A stretch of 64,000 bases of DNA from an uncultured Clostridia bacterium (GTDB taxonomy: Bacteria; Bacillota; Clostridia; Christensenellales; UBA3700): assembly GCA_947646415.1 (NCBI GenBank), contig CANSGN010000004.1, forward strand, positions 67,743 through 131,742, in the 5' to 3' direction. Position numbers and translations under genes: made by a program. This document shows, in pieces, positions 44,172 to 52,231 of this stretch. The notes under the pieces are model-generated. The model did no database searches, was not told the origin of the DNA, and saw nothing but the letters and a program-made list of their open reading frames with translations. Numbering within the stretch: position 1 is the first letter of the stretch; the number at the start of each line of letters is the position of its first letter.

Positions 44172-44642
44172 ATGAAAAAATTTGTTTTAATAATAGTTTT
44201 GTTAATTGCAATTACTATGTTTAGTGTTGCTTGTACTGATAATAAGCAATCGGATATTAATATTGACGTAGATTATAATTCGAATTTAACTATCGATAAT
44301 ATAACTAAGCATAATATGGAAATTACATATACATTGTTGCCTGCAGAAGCTTATTCTGCAAATAACATTTCTAAGGATACAATTTGTGCGTATATTTTTA
44401 CCGCAACAATATTGACTGATAATTTGGAAGATAAAACTTTGTATTGGGATATATTTTGGTGCGACCCAACGATAACAAACGATACAAATAATTATATTGT
44501 TGTAGAACGTACAAGTGAGACAACTGCAAAAGTTATATGTAAAAAAGGTTTTAAAGTACCTTTGACGTTGAAAATTACAAGCAATACTAATCCGGATATA
44601 AATGCGAGCTGTAATATTAATTATGTATTAAAGGAGTTGTAA
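44172..44642 (+). CDS. Prophage lipoprotein with Ig-like domain
   Basis: Start at ATG 44172 with TTAGGAG before it; 156 residues (an upstream ATG at 44139 would overlap the hairpin). Signal peptide and lipobox FSVAC (Cys near residue 21). The rest is one beta-sandwich: ICAYIFTATILTDNLEDKTL, LYWDIFWCD, AKVICKKGFKVPLTLKITS and ASCNINYVLKEL. This lines up with the domain in the 429-residue protein (KLTATIDSTQTRNLQIDWFV, LICHQDFGEKINIVATS, AFCVVDYIKKI). A lipoprotein in an inovirus-like element is unusual and might act in assembly on the membrane or in immunity. Confidence 0.72.
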   Translation: MKKFVLIIVLLIAITMFSVACTDNKQSDINIDVDYNSNLTIDNITKHNMEITYTLLPAEAYSANNISKDTICAYIFTATILTDNLEDKTLYWDIFWCDPTITNDTNNYIVVERTSETTAKVICKKGFKVPLTLKITSNTNPDINASCNINYVLKEL

Positions 44643-46094
44643 ATGCAAAATAAAATGAAAAATAAAAACTATGCTACTGCATTAATTATTGTTTTGATAT
44701 TAGCAATAGTGTTTAATATTTTTAATATTACATTATCTAAAGTTTATGCTGAAACTCCAAATAGTACGAATGTGCTTGCCGACTTGCAAAAAGATAGTAA
44801 CTTTAAAGTATCGGACTATCGAGACAAGTCGGATGACTACTCTATCCAAATAATTCAAATTGCAGAAAGTACTGCAAATGAATTATTAATATATACATAT
44901 CAACCTTGTCAACGTACTCATTATTTAGTTGCAACTTGTGTTAATATGTCATTTACTGAAAAAGTAGCTGGTACAAATTTATACAATTTGGAGTTATTAA
45001 GTCAGGAAAGTGTTTTTTGTAAATATAAAGTTAAGGATGTTAAGGTTGAAAATACTGCATTAAGGTACTATAATATTACGTCGATTTATCGAGCTTGGAA
45101 TGCAAATATCGATGCCGGCTCTGGAAACGATAATATAATTAATGAAGTTGCTTACAATGTTGGAAGATTATACAAAGCTTCCACCATCGACGGCAAAGTT
45201 ACTTATTCTTATGAGAAAATGGAAACCATTGAAATTATCAATCCATACGTTGACTTTTTGCAATATTCTAATGGTTTTCAATTTTATGAGTCCGCTTGTC
45301 GTAGTCATTATATTGCATTCGATACCGATAAAAAAATTGATGAGTTAATGGAAGCGGATGTTTATTTTGTATCTCAAAGCGTTGTTCGTACTATAGGTGG
45401 TATTTCCGGAGATAAATACGAGTACGGAAATAAAATATCTCAAACAAAGACTTTAAAAGGCGATGACAAAGGAGAAAACCCTGCTAATGGTTTATTTGCT
45501 CGTAAATATGAGTGGAAACGTATTGAAAAAACTCAAGATTTTATAAACAAAGAAGATTTAAAAGAAAGTACAAAAAATCATATTAAAAATACTAAGTGGG
45601 TTTTGCGTTTTTCGGAAACTGATTATTCATATCAAATGGGTGCTTCTTCAGGGTTGATTACCTATGATATTGAAAAATATACTAATATATCAAATGTTTC
45701 TATTTTACGTTTAAAATTTAGAACAGGTGTCAAAATCTATGATTTAGGCGTAATTTCTAATAAAATTACAGGCGACAATATACCTGGCAATAACAATACA
45801 AATGAATATGCCGGCTTTTTTGAATGGCTTTGGAGAATGATATGTGAGCTAGCTGAAAAATTGGGTATTCCCGTATGGGTATTTATATTAATAATTGTAT
45901 TATTGTTTTTAGCAATTTTATTGCCTATATTAGGGCTTATATTCCCACCGGTCGGACAAATACTTAAGATTGCAATTAAAGCTGTAATAAAAGCTGTTGA
46001 ATGGTTATTTAAAGCTTTGGTATGGATAATTGCATTGCCTATAAAAGGGATTGTTTGGATAGTAAATAAATGTAAAGGTGGTGGTTCTGCGTGA
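44643..46094 (+). CDS. Exported prophage protein with C-terminal membrane hairpin (pIII/pVI-like candidate)
   Basis: 483 residues. Signal peptide, residues 10-35, ending SKVYAETP, then about 365 exported residues with beta-rich text. The C-terminal 80 residues hold a TM helix (WVFILIIVLLFLAILLPILG) and an amphipathic hydrophobic stretch (LKIAIKAVIKAVEWLFKALV) ending GGGSA. Large ectodomain plus C-terminal anchor, directly before the Zot-type ATPase, is the layout of filamentous phage receptor/cap proteins (pIII, with pVI next to pI). Follows the lipoprotein gene with no gap. No sequence family recognised; assigned from layout only. Confidence 0.7.
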   Translation: MQNKMKNKNYATALIIVLILAIVFNIFNITLSKVYAETPNSTNVLADLQKDSNFKVSDYRDKSDDYSIQIIQIAESTANELLIYTYQPCQRTHYLVATCVNMSFTEKVAGTNLYNLELLSQESVFCKYKVKDVKVENTALRYYNITSIYRAWNANIDAGSGNDNIINEVAYNVGRLYKASTIDGKVTYSYEKMETIEIINPYVDFLQYSNGFQFYESACRSHYIAFDTDKKIDELMEADVYFVSQSVVRTIGGISGDKYEYGNKISQTKTLKGDDKGENPANGLFARKYEWKRIEKTQDFINKEDLKESTKNHIKNTKWVLRFSETDYSYQMGASSGLITYDIEKYTNISNVSILRLKFRTGVKIYDLGVISNKITGDNIPGNNNTNEYAGFFEWLWRMICELAEKLGIPVWVFILIIVLLFLAILLPILGLIFPPVGQILKIAIKAVIKAVEWLFKALVWIIALPIKGIVWIVNKCKGGGSA

Positions 46095-46912
46095 TTTGTA
46101 TTATCTTTGCACCACCAAGAACGGGAAAAACTTGTTTTTTAACTCATATACTAATTTCATATATGTTTGATAATGAGCGAAATTGGAAAATGAAAAAAGA
46201 ACTTAATCAGAAACAAGCTAATGGCTTTGAATATATAAAAACGATTCCACAGCATTGTGTTTTTAGCAACTATCCTATTGTTGGCAAAAAGTATAAATAT
46301 TCAAATCGTTTAAGTCATTTTATTAATCCGTTTAAAATAGGTTTTCACAATGATTTAGTTGAAACTTATTTTACACCACCTTATTCAGTGTTTGGTATTA
46401 CTGAAGCTCAAGAAGTTTTTAATAGTAGAAAATCTATGTACTTTCCAGATTGGCAATCTAGATTTTTTGAGCAAGGCGGTCATAATTATTGCGACTTTTT
46501 TTTAGATGCGCAACGTGCCGATTTAATTGATTTGAATATTCGTGAGCTTTCACATTTTGTTGAGATAGTCAAACTTGATAAAAAGTATGACAAAAACGAT
46601 AAGATTATATCTTTAACTTGGACAATACGACATATAGAAAATAATAGCCTTTATGAGCGTTATATTTCAAGTGGTAAAAAAGATAATTCATGTTATAAGC
46701 AAATGACAGTAACTGCTGATTATAACGTTTTTGAATGTTATGACAGTTGTTACTGTAAACCAAAATTTTATGAAGGGCATTTTTACGAAGATTTTAATTA
46801 TTTAAGTACCGAGCTTACTGAAAATACGTTTGATGGTTATATTAAATTTTTAAAAGAAAATGACTATAAAATGCCACAAGAATATTATCAAAAAAGGAGT
46901 GTTAAAAAGTGA
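46091..46912 (+). CDS. Zot/pI-type assembly ATPase of filamentous phage
   Basis: GTG start at 46091 overlapping the previous stop by 4 bases (GTGA); 273 residues. Walker A APPRTGKT at residues 7-14; Walker B region VFGITEAQEVFNSR near 96-110 and FFEQGGHNYCDFFLDAQRADLID, the Zot pattern in which a Gln/Arg pair follows the sheet. The family (FtsK/HerA-like) drives extrusion of the virion through the membrane. Unlike many Zot proteins it has no obvious transmembrane segment after the ATPase, so the membrane part may come from the adjacent 483-residue protein. The name Zot does not imply toxin here. Confidence 0.8.
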   Translation: MICIIFAPPRTGKTCFLTHILISYMFDNERNWKMKKELNQKQANGFEYIKTIPQHCVFSNYPIVGKKYKYSNRLSHFINPFKIGFHNDLVETYFTPPYSVFGITEAQEVFNSRKSMYFPDWQSRFFEQGGHNYCDFFLDAQRADLIDLNIRELSHFVEIVKLDKKYDKNDKIISLTWTIRHIENNSLYERYISSGKKDNSCYKQMTVTADYNVFECYDSCYCKPKFYEGHFYEDFNYLSTELTENTFDGYIKFLKENDYKMPQEYYQKRSVKK

Positions 46913-47247
46913 TATTCAATAAAAATGAGCTTTTAAAAGTTACACTTAATAAGCATTTTGAAACGTGGGAATGCACATTAAATAAGGCTGATTATGTGCC
47001 AAAAAAATATTTAAAGTATATCGATAAAATTATTTTTGATAATCTTAGAAAAAAGATTAAAGAAGTCGATATATATAATTTACTTTATTTAGAAAAGCAA
47101 GGCTTTAGTCTTGGCTTATTAGATAAACTTAAGATATTTTTTTCTGGTCTTAGGCCTTTATACGAAAATGAGCTTAAATTGTTAAATGAACAAAAAGAAA
47201 CTGCAGAACAGCAAAAGAATAATTTAGAGCTCAAAAAAAATAATTAG
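46909..47247 (+). CDS. Small prophage protein, unknown function
   Basis: 112 residues, GTG start overlapping the Zot gene by 4 bases. Mixed alpha with long helices; the last 30 residues are a coiled coil (KLLNEQKETAEQQKNNLELKKNN, split at E). No signal peptide or membrane segment. It could be the cytoplasmic assembly partner (pXI role) or a nucleocapsid factor. A short stem CCCC/GGGG follows at 47262-47280. Confidence 0.65.
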   Translation: MIFNKNELLKVTLNKHFETWECTLNKADYVPKKYLKYIDKIIFDNLRKKIKEVDIYNLLYLEKQGFSLGLLDKLKIFFSGLRPLYENELKLLNEQKETAEQQKNNLELKKNN

Positions 47248-47293
47248 ATAATATGCTCGCCCCCAATGGGCATAAGGGGAAAGGAATATATAT

Positions 47294-47644
47294 ATGGCAA
47301 ATTCTAATAATGTAGCAAACAAAGAGAGTAAAAAGCAACTTAAAGTTGATATTAACAAACGTCCTGCAATTTATAAATTGCTTTGTGCAAATTATAATAA
47401 AGATGAGACAAAAATTGGTTTGTCGGTGCTTGATTATTCAGCAATACTTGAAAATGGTCATTTTGATAGTCCTGTGATAATTCAGTTCTGGATAGATATT
47501 GAAACAAATGCAGAAGTTGTAAAACTTGTAAACATGCCATTTATGAGTGATGTTGTTTGTATTGTAAGTGGTGGCGGAGACTTTATGAAATTCCATAAGT
47601 TACTTACTAAGGAGCAATACGATAGTATTCTTGCAATGTTTTAA
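47294..47644 (+). CDS. Small prophage protein, candidate ssDNA-binding protein
   Basis: 116 residues, AAAGGAA ribosome site. Basic N-terminus (KESKKQLKVDINKRP), then alternating strands (YDNPVIIQFWIDIETNAEVV type text: SPVIIQFWIDIETNAE) and a GGGDFMKFHKL loop, consistent with a small OB-like or beta protein. In filamentous phages a small abundant ssDNA-binding protein (pV) coats the genome. Place (next to the integrase) is not typical for pV, so the role is a guess. Its stop overlaps the integrase start by one base. Confidence 0.6.
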   Translation: MANSNNVANKESKKQLKVDINKRPAIYKLLCANYNKDETKIGLSVLDYSAILENGHFDSPVIIQFWIDIETNAEVVKLVNMPFMSDVVCIVSGGGDFMKFHKLLTKEQYDSILAMF

Positions 47645-48639
47645 TGGATATTTATAGCCGTTTAAATGATATTGAAACTAAACTTGATATTTTGATGCAG
47701 CATATATTACCAACTGAAAAACCAAAAATTTTGTTAAGTGAATATCTTAATATTTGGTTAAATGAGTTTAGAAAAAATGTAGCTGCAGGAACATTATATA
47801 AAGATAGTACAAATATCAAATATCAAATCGTCCCTAGTTTAGGTAATTATTTTTTGACCGATTTATCGCCTTTAGTATTGCAAAAATACATAAATACTAT
47901 AAAAGCTCCAAGACAACGCAAACATTTATTTACTTTATTAAAAAATGCTTTACGTAAGGCTACTGAATTAGGTTATATAGATACAAACCCTATGTTATCT
48001 GTTATTATTCCCGAGCACGTGTCAGTACCAACTGAAATATTAAGCAAAATACATATTGAAAGTTTTTTGCAGCTAGCAGAATCTACAATTTATTATATTG
48101 CTTTTTATACCTTAATATATCAAGGTTTTAGACCAAGTGAGTTACTTGCTCTGGATAAGTCTAATTTATTAGAAGATAGTATACATATTACTAATTCTTG
48201 GAATTCAAAAGATAAGGTACTTAGTAAAACAAAAACTAAAAATTCAGTTAGAAAAGTACCATATTTTGAAAACGTCAAAGAATTGTTATTTAGTTTACCG
48301 TGCGAAGATAGGCTTTTTCCATATCAATTACGACATCTCGAAGACGCTTTTGCAGATATTGTAAATACAAGGGACTTTTTGAACGATTATGTCCCCCGTG
48401 GTCGCTTGACGTTGTATTCTCTTCGTCATACTTGTATAACACGTTGGGCAGAAAATGGAGTGCACCCAAAGGTTGCAATGAAATGGGCTGGACATAATAA
48501 TATAACTACGACATTGCATTATTATACGCATATTTCAAGCGATTGGGAGCAATTAGAAGTCCAAAAAGCTAGTTTAAAGACAACAAAAAAAGTGTCAAGC
48601 AATTCTGCTCAACACTCTGGTGCCGGAGACCGGACTTGA
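47644..48639 (+). CDS. int: Tyrosine site-specific recombinase (phage integrase)
   Basis: 331 residues. N-terminal arm/SAM-like domain at 45-130 (LSEYLNIWLNEFRKNVAAGT), catalytic domain 145-310: Arg in GFRPSELLAL near 162, TLYSLRHTCITRWAENG near 257 with Arg/His, KWAGHNNITTTLHYYTH near 278-294 with His and the nucleophilic Tyr. Start overlaps the previous stop by one base, so it sits at the end of the repressor-controlled operon. The stop codon (48637-48639) and the last seven residues (SGAGDRT) are encoded by the att core, antisense to tRNA-Leu. Confidence 0.92.
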   Translation: MDIYSRLNDIETKLDILMQHILPTEKPKILLSEYLNIWLNEFRKNVAAGTLYKDSTNIKYQIVPSLGNYFLTDLSPLVLQKYINTIKAPRQRKHLFTLLKNALRKATELGYIDTNPMLSVIIPEHVSVPTEILSKIHIESFLQLAESTIYYIAFYTLIYQGFRPSELLALDKSNLLEDSIHITNSWNSKDKVLSKTKTKNSVRKVPYFENVKELLFSLPCEDRLFPYQLRHLEDAFADIVNTRDFLNDYVPRGRLTLYSLRHTCITRWAENGVHPKVAMKWAGHNNITTTLHYYTHISSDWEQLEVQKASLKTTKKVSSNSAQHSGAGDRT

Positions 48640-48673
48640 ACCGGTACGGTCTTGTGGACCGAGGGATTTTAAG
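48618..48673. repeat. attR: 56-bp direct repeat inside tRNA-Leu
   Basis: Perfect copy of 40487-40542. It starts at the CCA end of tRNA-Leu and ends at anticodon-loop position 32 (minus strand), so the crossover that restored a full tRNA lies in the anticodon loop or 3' half. Confidence 0.95.
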
Positions 48674-48705
48674 TCCCTTGCGTCTGCCTATTCCGCCACT
48701 TCGGC
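48618..48705 (-). tRNA. tRNA-Leu (UAA)
   Basis: 88 bases with encoded CCA (48618-48620) and long variable arm; loop CUUAAAA with anticodon UAA at 48669-48671. Acceptor stem GCCGAAG/CUCCGGC has an A5-C68 mismatch; T arm ACCGG-UUCAAGU-CCGGU. It is the intact gene at the right end of the prophage, last of the Val-Gly-Cys-Leu operon. Confidence 0.96.
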
Positions 48706-48712
48706 GTTTTAT

Positions 48713-48786
<74 letters not shown>

Positions 48787-48797
48787 TTATAAAAAAA

Positions 48798-48872
<75 letters not shown>

Positions 48873-48875
48873 AAA

Positions 48876-48951
48876 TGGTGGAAACTATAGGGCTCGAACC
48901 TATGACCCTCTGCTTGTAAGGCAGATGCTCTCCCAACTGAGCTAAGCTTCC
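48876..48951 (-). tRNA. tRNA-Val (UAC)
   Basis: 76 bases with encoded CCA; acceptor GGAAGCU/AGUUUCC (one G-U), anticodon loop CUUACAA with anticodon UAC, T loop UUCGAGC. First tRNA of the operon. Confidence 0.95.
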
Positions 48952-48962
48952 ACAGCGTTTGT

Positions 48963-48991
48963 ATTATAACAAATGATTTAAAAAAAAGCAA
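48963..48991 (-). promoter_or_regulatory. Promoter of the tRNA Val-Gly-Cys-Leu operon
   Basis: Minus strand: TTGCTT (48986-48991), 17 bases, TATAAT (48963-48968), start near 48956, 5 bases before tRNA-Val. The 250 bases from 48992 to 49198 hold nothing else I recognise. Confidence 0.75.
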
Positions 48992-49198
48992 GAGATTTTA
49001 CAAACTTTTTTTATTTTTTTTCAATTTGTTATAATTAACGCCTAAGCTGCACTCTCAAATCGGTAAAAAGTAGTTATTTTGATTATTGCACTTACAAAAT
49101 TATTATATGCATATAACACCAATAAAGTTACTTATTTACAATGTATATTATAAAAATTACCAGGACACACAATCCCGATAATTATATTTTGTCTTATA

Positions 49199-49936
49199 TT
49201 AACTCCTTGCACAGCCATCTACCGACAATATATTACCCGTAATATAGCTTGCCATATCGCTTGCCAAAAATAAAAAGGCATTGGCAATATCTCTCGGCTC
49301 GCCTATTCTTCCAAGCGGGATTGTTTTTATGAGCGGAGCGATTATTTCCTTTGGCAAATTTGCAACCATATCAGTATTTGTTATACCCGGTGCAACTGCA
49401 TTTACTCTTATATTAAAAGCCGCAAGCTCTCTTGCAAGTGACTTTGTAAAACCATTAACTGCGAATTTGCTTGTAGGATAGCCAACACCGGATGGTTGAC
49501 CGTAAATGCTTACCATAGAACTTGTATTTAAAATCACGCCTTCACGATTTGCTTTCATATAAGGCACAACCGCTTTTGTCATATTAAAAATTGCATTGAC
49601 ATTCAAATCGATTATTTTACTAAAATCCTCACTTGTTGTATCGTCAATTATTTTGCTTGCAGAAATACCCGCATTGTTAACCAATATATCAATTTTGCCA
49701 TACTTTGCAGCAATTTTATCGGCAACTTGCTTAACTTCGTCATAGCTTGAAAGATTTGGGAAATACCCCTCAACTTCCATCCCCTCTTCCGCCAAAGTCT
49801 TAACGGCTTTGTTTACGGTTTCTTCCCTTGAGCCAAGCAAAACAACTTGCGCCCCATTCTCTTTAAACAATCTTACAATTTCCAAACCAATACCGCGTGT
49901 ACCGCCTGTTACAATAGCAACTTTATTTTTTAACAT
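49199..49936 (-). CDS. Short-chain dehydrogenase/reductase, FabG-like
   Basis: 245 residues. NADP-binding TGGTRGIG at residues 9-16, NNAGIS near 87-92, catalytic Ser in NTSSMVSIYGQPSG near 140, Tyr-Lys in YPTSKFAVNGF near 153-157, and the C-terminal DGCARS. Most like 3-oxoacyl-ACP reductases (FabG), but it is not beside other fatty acid synthesis genes, so it could act on another carbonyl substrate. AAGGGG ribosome site. Single-gene unit between the tRNA operon and recG. Confidence 0.88.
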   Translation of the reverse strand: MLKNKVAIVTGGTRGIGLEIVRLFKENGAQVVLLGSREETVNKAVKTLAEEGMEVEGYFPNLSSYDEVKQVADKIAAKYGKIDILVNNAGISASKIIDDTTSEDFSKIIDLNVNAIFNMTKAVVPYMKANREGVILNTSSMVSIYGQPSGVGYPTSKFAVNGFTKSLARELAAFNIRVNAVAPGITNTDMVANLPKEIIAPLIKTIPLGRIGEPRDIANAFLFLASDMASYITGNILSVDGCARS

Positions 49937-50192
49937 AAATTATCCCCTTTAAATTAATTTTAGTAAATATACTACTTAATATTTTAGCACAAATACCGCT
50001 GTATTTCCATATTTCATAAAAAATTTTACTAAATTTTACAAAAGCCTATTATCGTATAGTATAATATAACAAACATTTGTTAAAAAATATTTCCTGCTCA
50101 CTATTGAAAAATGGAATTGTATTGATATATTATAGATGTTTTTTTACATACGGCAATGCTATCAATTAAAAAAATGTAAACAACATCCTTTT

Positions 50193-52166
50193 TTAATTTA
50201 AAACAATATCTTGATAATAATCATATTTATTTAACAATTTTTTTAAAAGCGTTTTATCTATTTTGTTAAGCTCAACTTTGTCTACTATTGTTTTCGCTTT
50301 TTCTATCATATCCAAAGTTATTTTTACTATATACTTGTCAAAAGCGCTTTTCCCCGATTGATTAAACCCTATCAAATCGCCAAATCCTCGGGCTTGACTA
50401 TCCAATTCGCTAAGCAAAACACCATCGTCAATTTCTTTCATTTGTTTTATTCTGTCAGGTATAGTATAGCTTGCACAATGCAAATAACACTCTGCCTCTC
50501 TTCCGTCTCTGCCAACTCTACCACGTAATTGATGAAGCGTTGCAATACCGAATCGGTCTGCTCCTAATACTGCTATTGTATCAACGGACGGAATATCTAT
50601 ACCCACCTCAATAACAGTTGTAGAAACAAGCAATTTTATATTACCGCTATAAAAATCATTTATTACTTTATCTTTATCAGCATTTTTCATACCACCATAA
50701 AGCAACCCAACTTGTGTTTTGTCAAAATATTTACCGCAAATAGTCTTATATACGCTTTTTACTGAGTATATATCTTCCAACCCACTATCTACAACACGTG
50801 GACATACGATGATAATTTGCGAACCGCCTTTAGCCTTGTTTGCAAAATATTTAAACATACTATCAATTTTATTCGAACGTAAAGAATATGTTTTTATGTT
50901 TGACATTCGGCTTTGAGTTTTATACAATTTGCTTATTTTTAAATCTCCAAACGCAGTCATTGCAAATGAACGAGGTAAAGGTGTTGCCGACATGGAAATA
51001 CAATGAACGCCATCCCCTTTTGCCAATAAATCAGCCTTTTGTTTTACTCCGAACTTATGTGCTTCGTCTATGACAGCAAGCTTTAAATTTGCAAAACGTA
51101 CACAATCTTGAACACATGTATGCGTAGCAAAAAGCATGTTTATCTTGCCATTTTCAAGGTTTTTCAATATTTCGCTTTTTTGTTCGTTTGAAATTGATGA
51201 GGTCAATAGAGCTGTTTTTATATTCAAACATTCAAACACTTTGTTAAAATTATTGTAATGCTGCATTGCCAAAATTTCGGTTGGGGCAAGCAAAACAGAT
51301 TGAAAACCTTTTTCATAAAGCATATACATTGCAAGGTGTGCAATAATAGTTTTACCAGAGCCGACATCCCCCAAAACAAATCTGTTCATTGCCGTTCCGC
51401 TTTGCAAATCTTTAATAATGTCGCAAAGTGCTTTTTGTTGACTTTCCGTTAGCTTATAAGGCAAAATACTATCTACAATATGTGGATAATCGCAAGTTAT
51501 TTTTTCAGTTTTTTGGATTCTTCTAAGCATTTTATAGCACAAAAGTTGCTCGGCAAGCTCATAAACTGCCAAATTGTTTTGCCCATATTCCACCTCGTTA
51601 AAAGTTTTTGGGAAATGTATATTTCTATATATTTTTTCAAAATCAAACTCGTTTGCAAATAAATTTTCGCTTATTACAGTATTCAAGCAATTTTCTACTA
51701 TTTTCCTATATGAAACTTCCCCTAATTTACCTTTTAAAGGATATATAGGCTTTACATCTTTTAACTTATATTTATTTGAAACCTCCGAAATATTAGGGTT
51801 CACTAAGGTGTACTTATTGCTTTCAAAGCGTACTTGTCCCCAAACTAAAAATTCTCCGCATTTCAAGCTATATTCCATAAACGGCATATTAAACCATAAA
51901 AGGCTTATGCTTGCTTGCTCGCAAAGACAATCGGCTTTTATATAGCATACTTTGTTTTTGCTGTATTGTTTTGGATAAACTTTGACTATATTTACTTTTA
52001 GCAAAGAATACTCGCCCTCCGCAATATCTTCCAGCTTGGAAACATTGGTAAAATCCAAATAACTTTTAGGCAAAAAATTTAATATATCCATTACTGAATA
52101 TATCCCCAAACTATTCAATTTTTCCAAGGTTTTATCCCCAATTCCTTTGATATTTAAAAGTTCCAT
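50193..52166 (-). CDS. recG: ATP-dependent DNA helicase RecG
   Basis: Branch-migration helicase that unwinds Holliday junctions, R-loops and stalled forks. 657 residues. N-terminal wedge/OB part (LNIKGIGDKTLEKLNSLGIYSV split; DYPHIVDSILPYKLT), Walker A VLGDVGSGKTIIAHLAM near 265-280, DEAHKFGVKQ near 365, motif III SMSATPLPRSFA, motif VI QLRGRVGRDGREAE near 553-566, and the RecG tail GFGDLIGFNQSG near 600. Last gene of the asp23-fakA-recG group, after an attenuator-like hairpin. Confidence 0.95.
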   Translation of the reverse strand: MELLNIKGIGDKTLEKLNSLGIYSVMDILNFLPKSYLDFTNVSKLEDIAEGEYSLLKVNIVKVYPKQYSKNKVCYIKADCLCEQASISLLWFNMPFMEYSLKCGEFLVWGQVRFESNKYTLVNPNISEVSNKYKLKDVKPIYPLKGKLGEVSYRKIVENCLNTVISENLFANEFDFEKIYRNIHFPKTFNEVEYGQNNLAVYELAEQLLCYKMLRRIQKTEKITCDYPHIVDSILPYKLTESQQKALCDIIKDLQSGTAMNRFVLGDVGSGKTIIAHLAMYMLYEKGFQSVLLAPTEILAMQHYNNFNKVFECLNIKTALLTSSISNEQKSEILKNLENGKINMLFATHTCVQDCVRFANLKLAVIDEAHKFGVKQKADLLAKGDGVHCISMSATPLPRSFAMTAFGDLKISKLYKTQSRMSNIKTYSLRSNKIDSMFKYFANKAKGGSQIIIVCPRVVDSGLEDIYSVKSVYKTICGKYFDKTQVGLLYGGMKNADKDKVINDFYSGNIKLLVSTTVIEVGIDIPSVDTIAVLGADRFGIATLHQLRGRVGRDGREAECYLHCASYTIPDRIKQMKEIDDGVLLSELDSQARGFGDLIGFNQSGKSAFDKYIVKITLDMIEKAKTIVDKVELNKIDKTLLKKLLNKYDYYQDIVLN

Positions 52167-52176
52167 TGCTCTCCTA

Positions 52177-52203
52177 AAAAATTAGGCTTGCATAAGGCAA
52201 GCC
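52177..52203 (-). terminator. Terminator/attenuator between fakA and recG
   Basis: Minus-strand stem GGCTTGC/GCAAGCC with loop CTTAT, followed by TAATTTTTT just before the recG ribosome site. Confidence 0.75.
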
Positions 52204-52231
52204 AATAATGTTAATTTGTAAATATATCAAA

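Larger units (their letters stand above)
40487..48673. mobile_element. Integrated inovirus-like prophage in tRNA-Leu(UAA), unit 8131 bp
   Basis: Bounded by the 56-bp repeats at 40487-40542 and 48618-48673. Genes: HUH initiator, XRE repressor and membrane protein (minus), then a plus-strand operon of secreted and membrane proteins, Zot/pI-type ATPase, two small proteins and a tyrosine integrase that ends in the right repeat. The order replication, then exported proteins, then Zot ATPase, and the size are those of filamentous phages. Integrative plasmid or satellite is the alternative; the Zot homologue and the exported proteins argue against a plasmid. The integrase and both att sites look intact. 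Confidence 0.88.

Noticed and set aside
46091-46912. Zonula occludens toxin as a virulence call
   Set aside because: Homology is to the ATPase part of pI/Zot assembly proteins; nothing indicates toxin activity.
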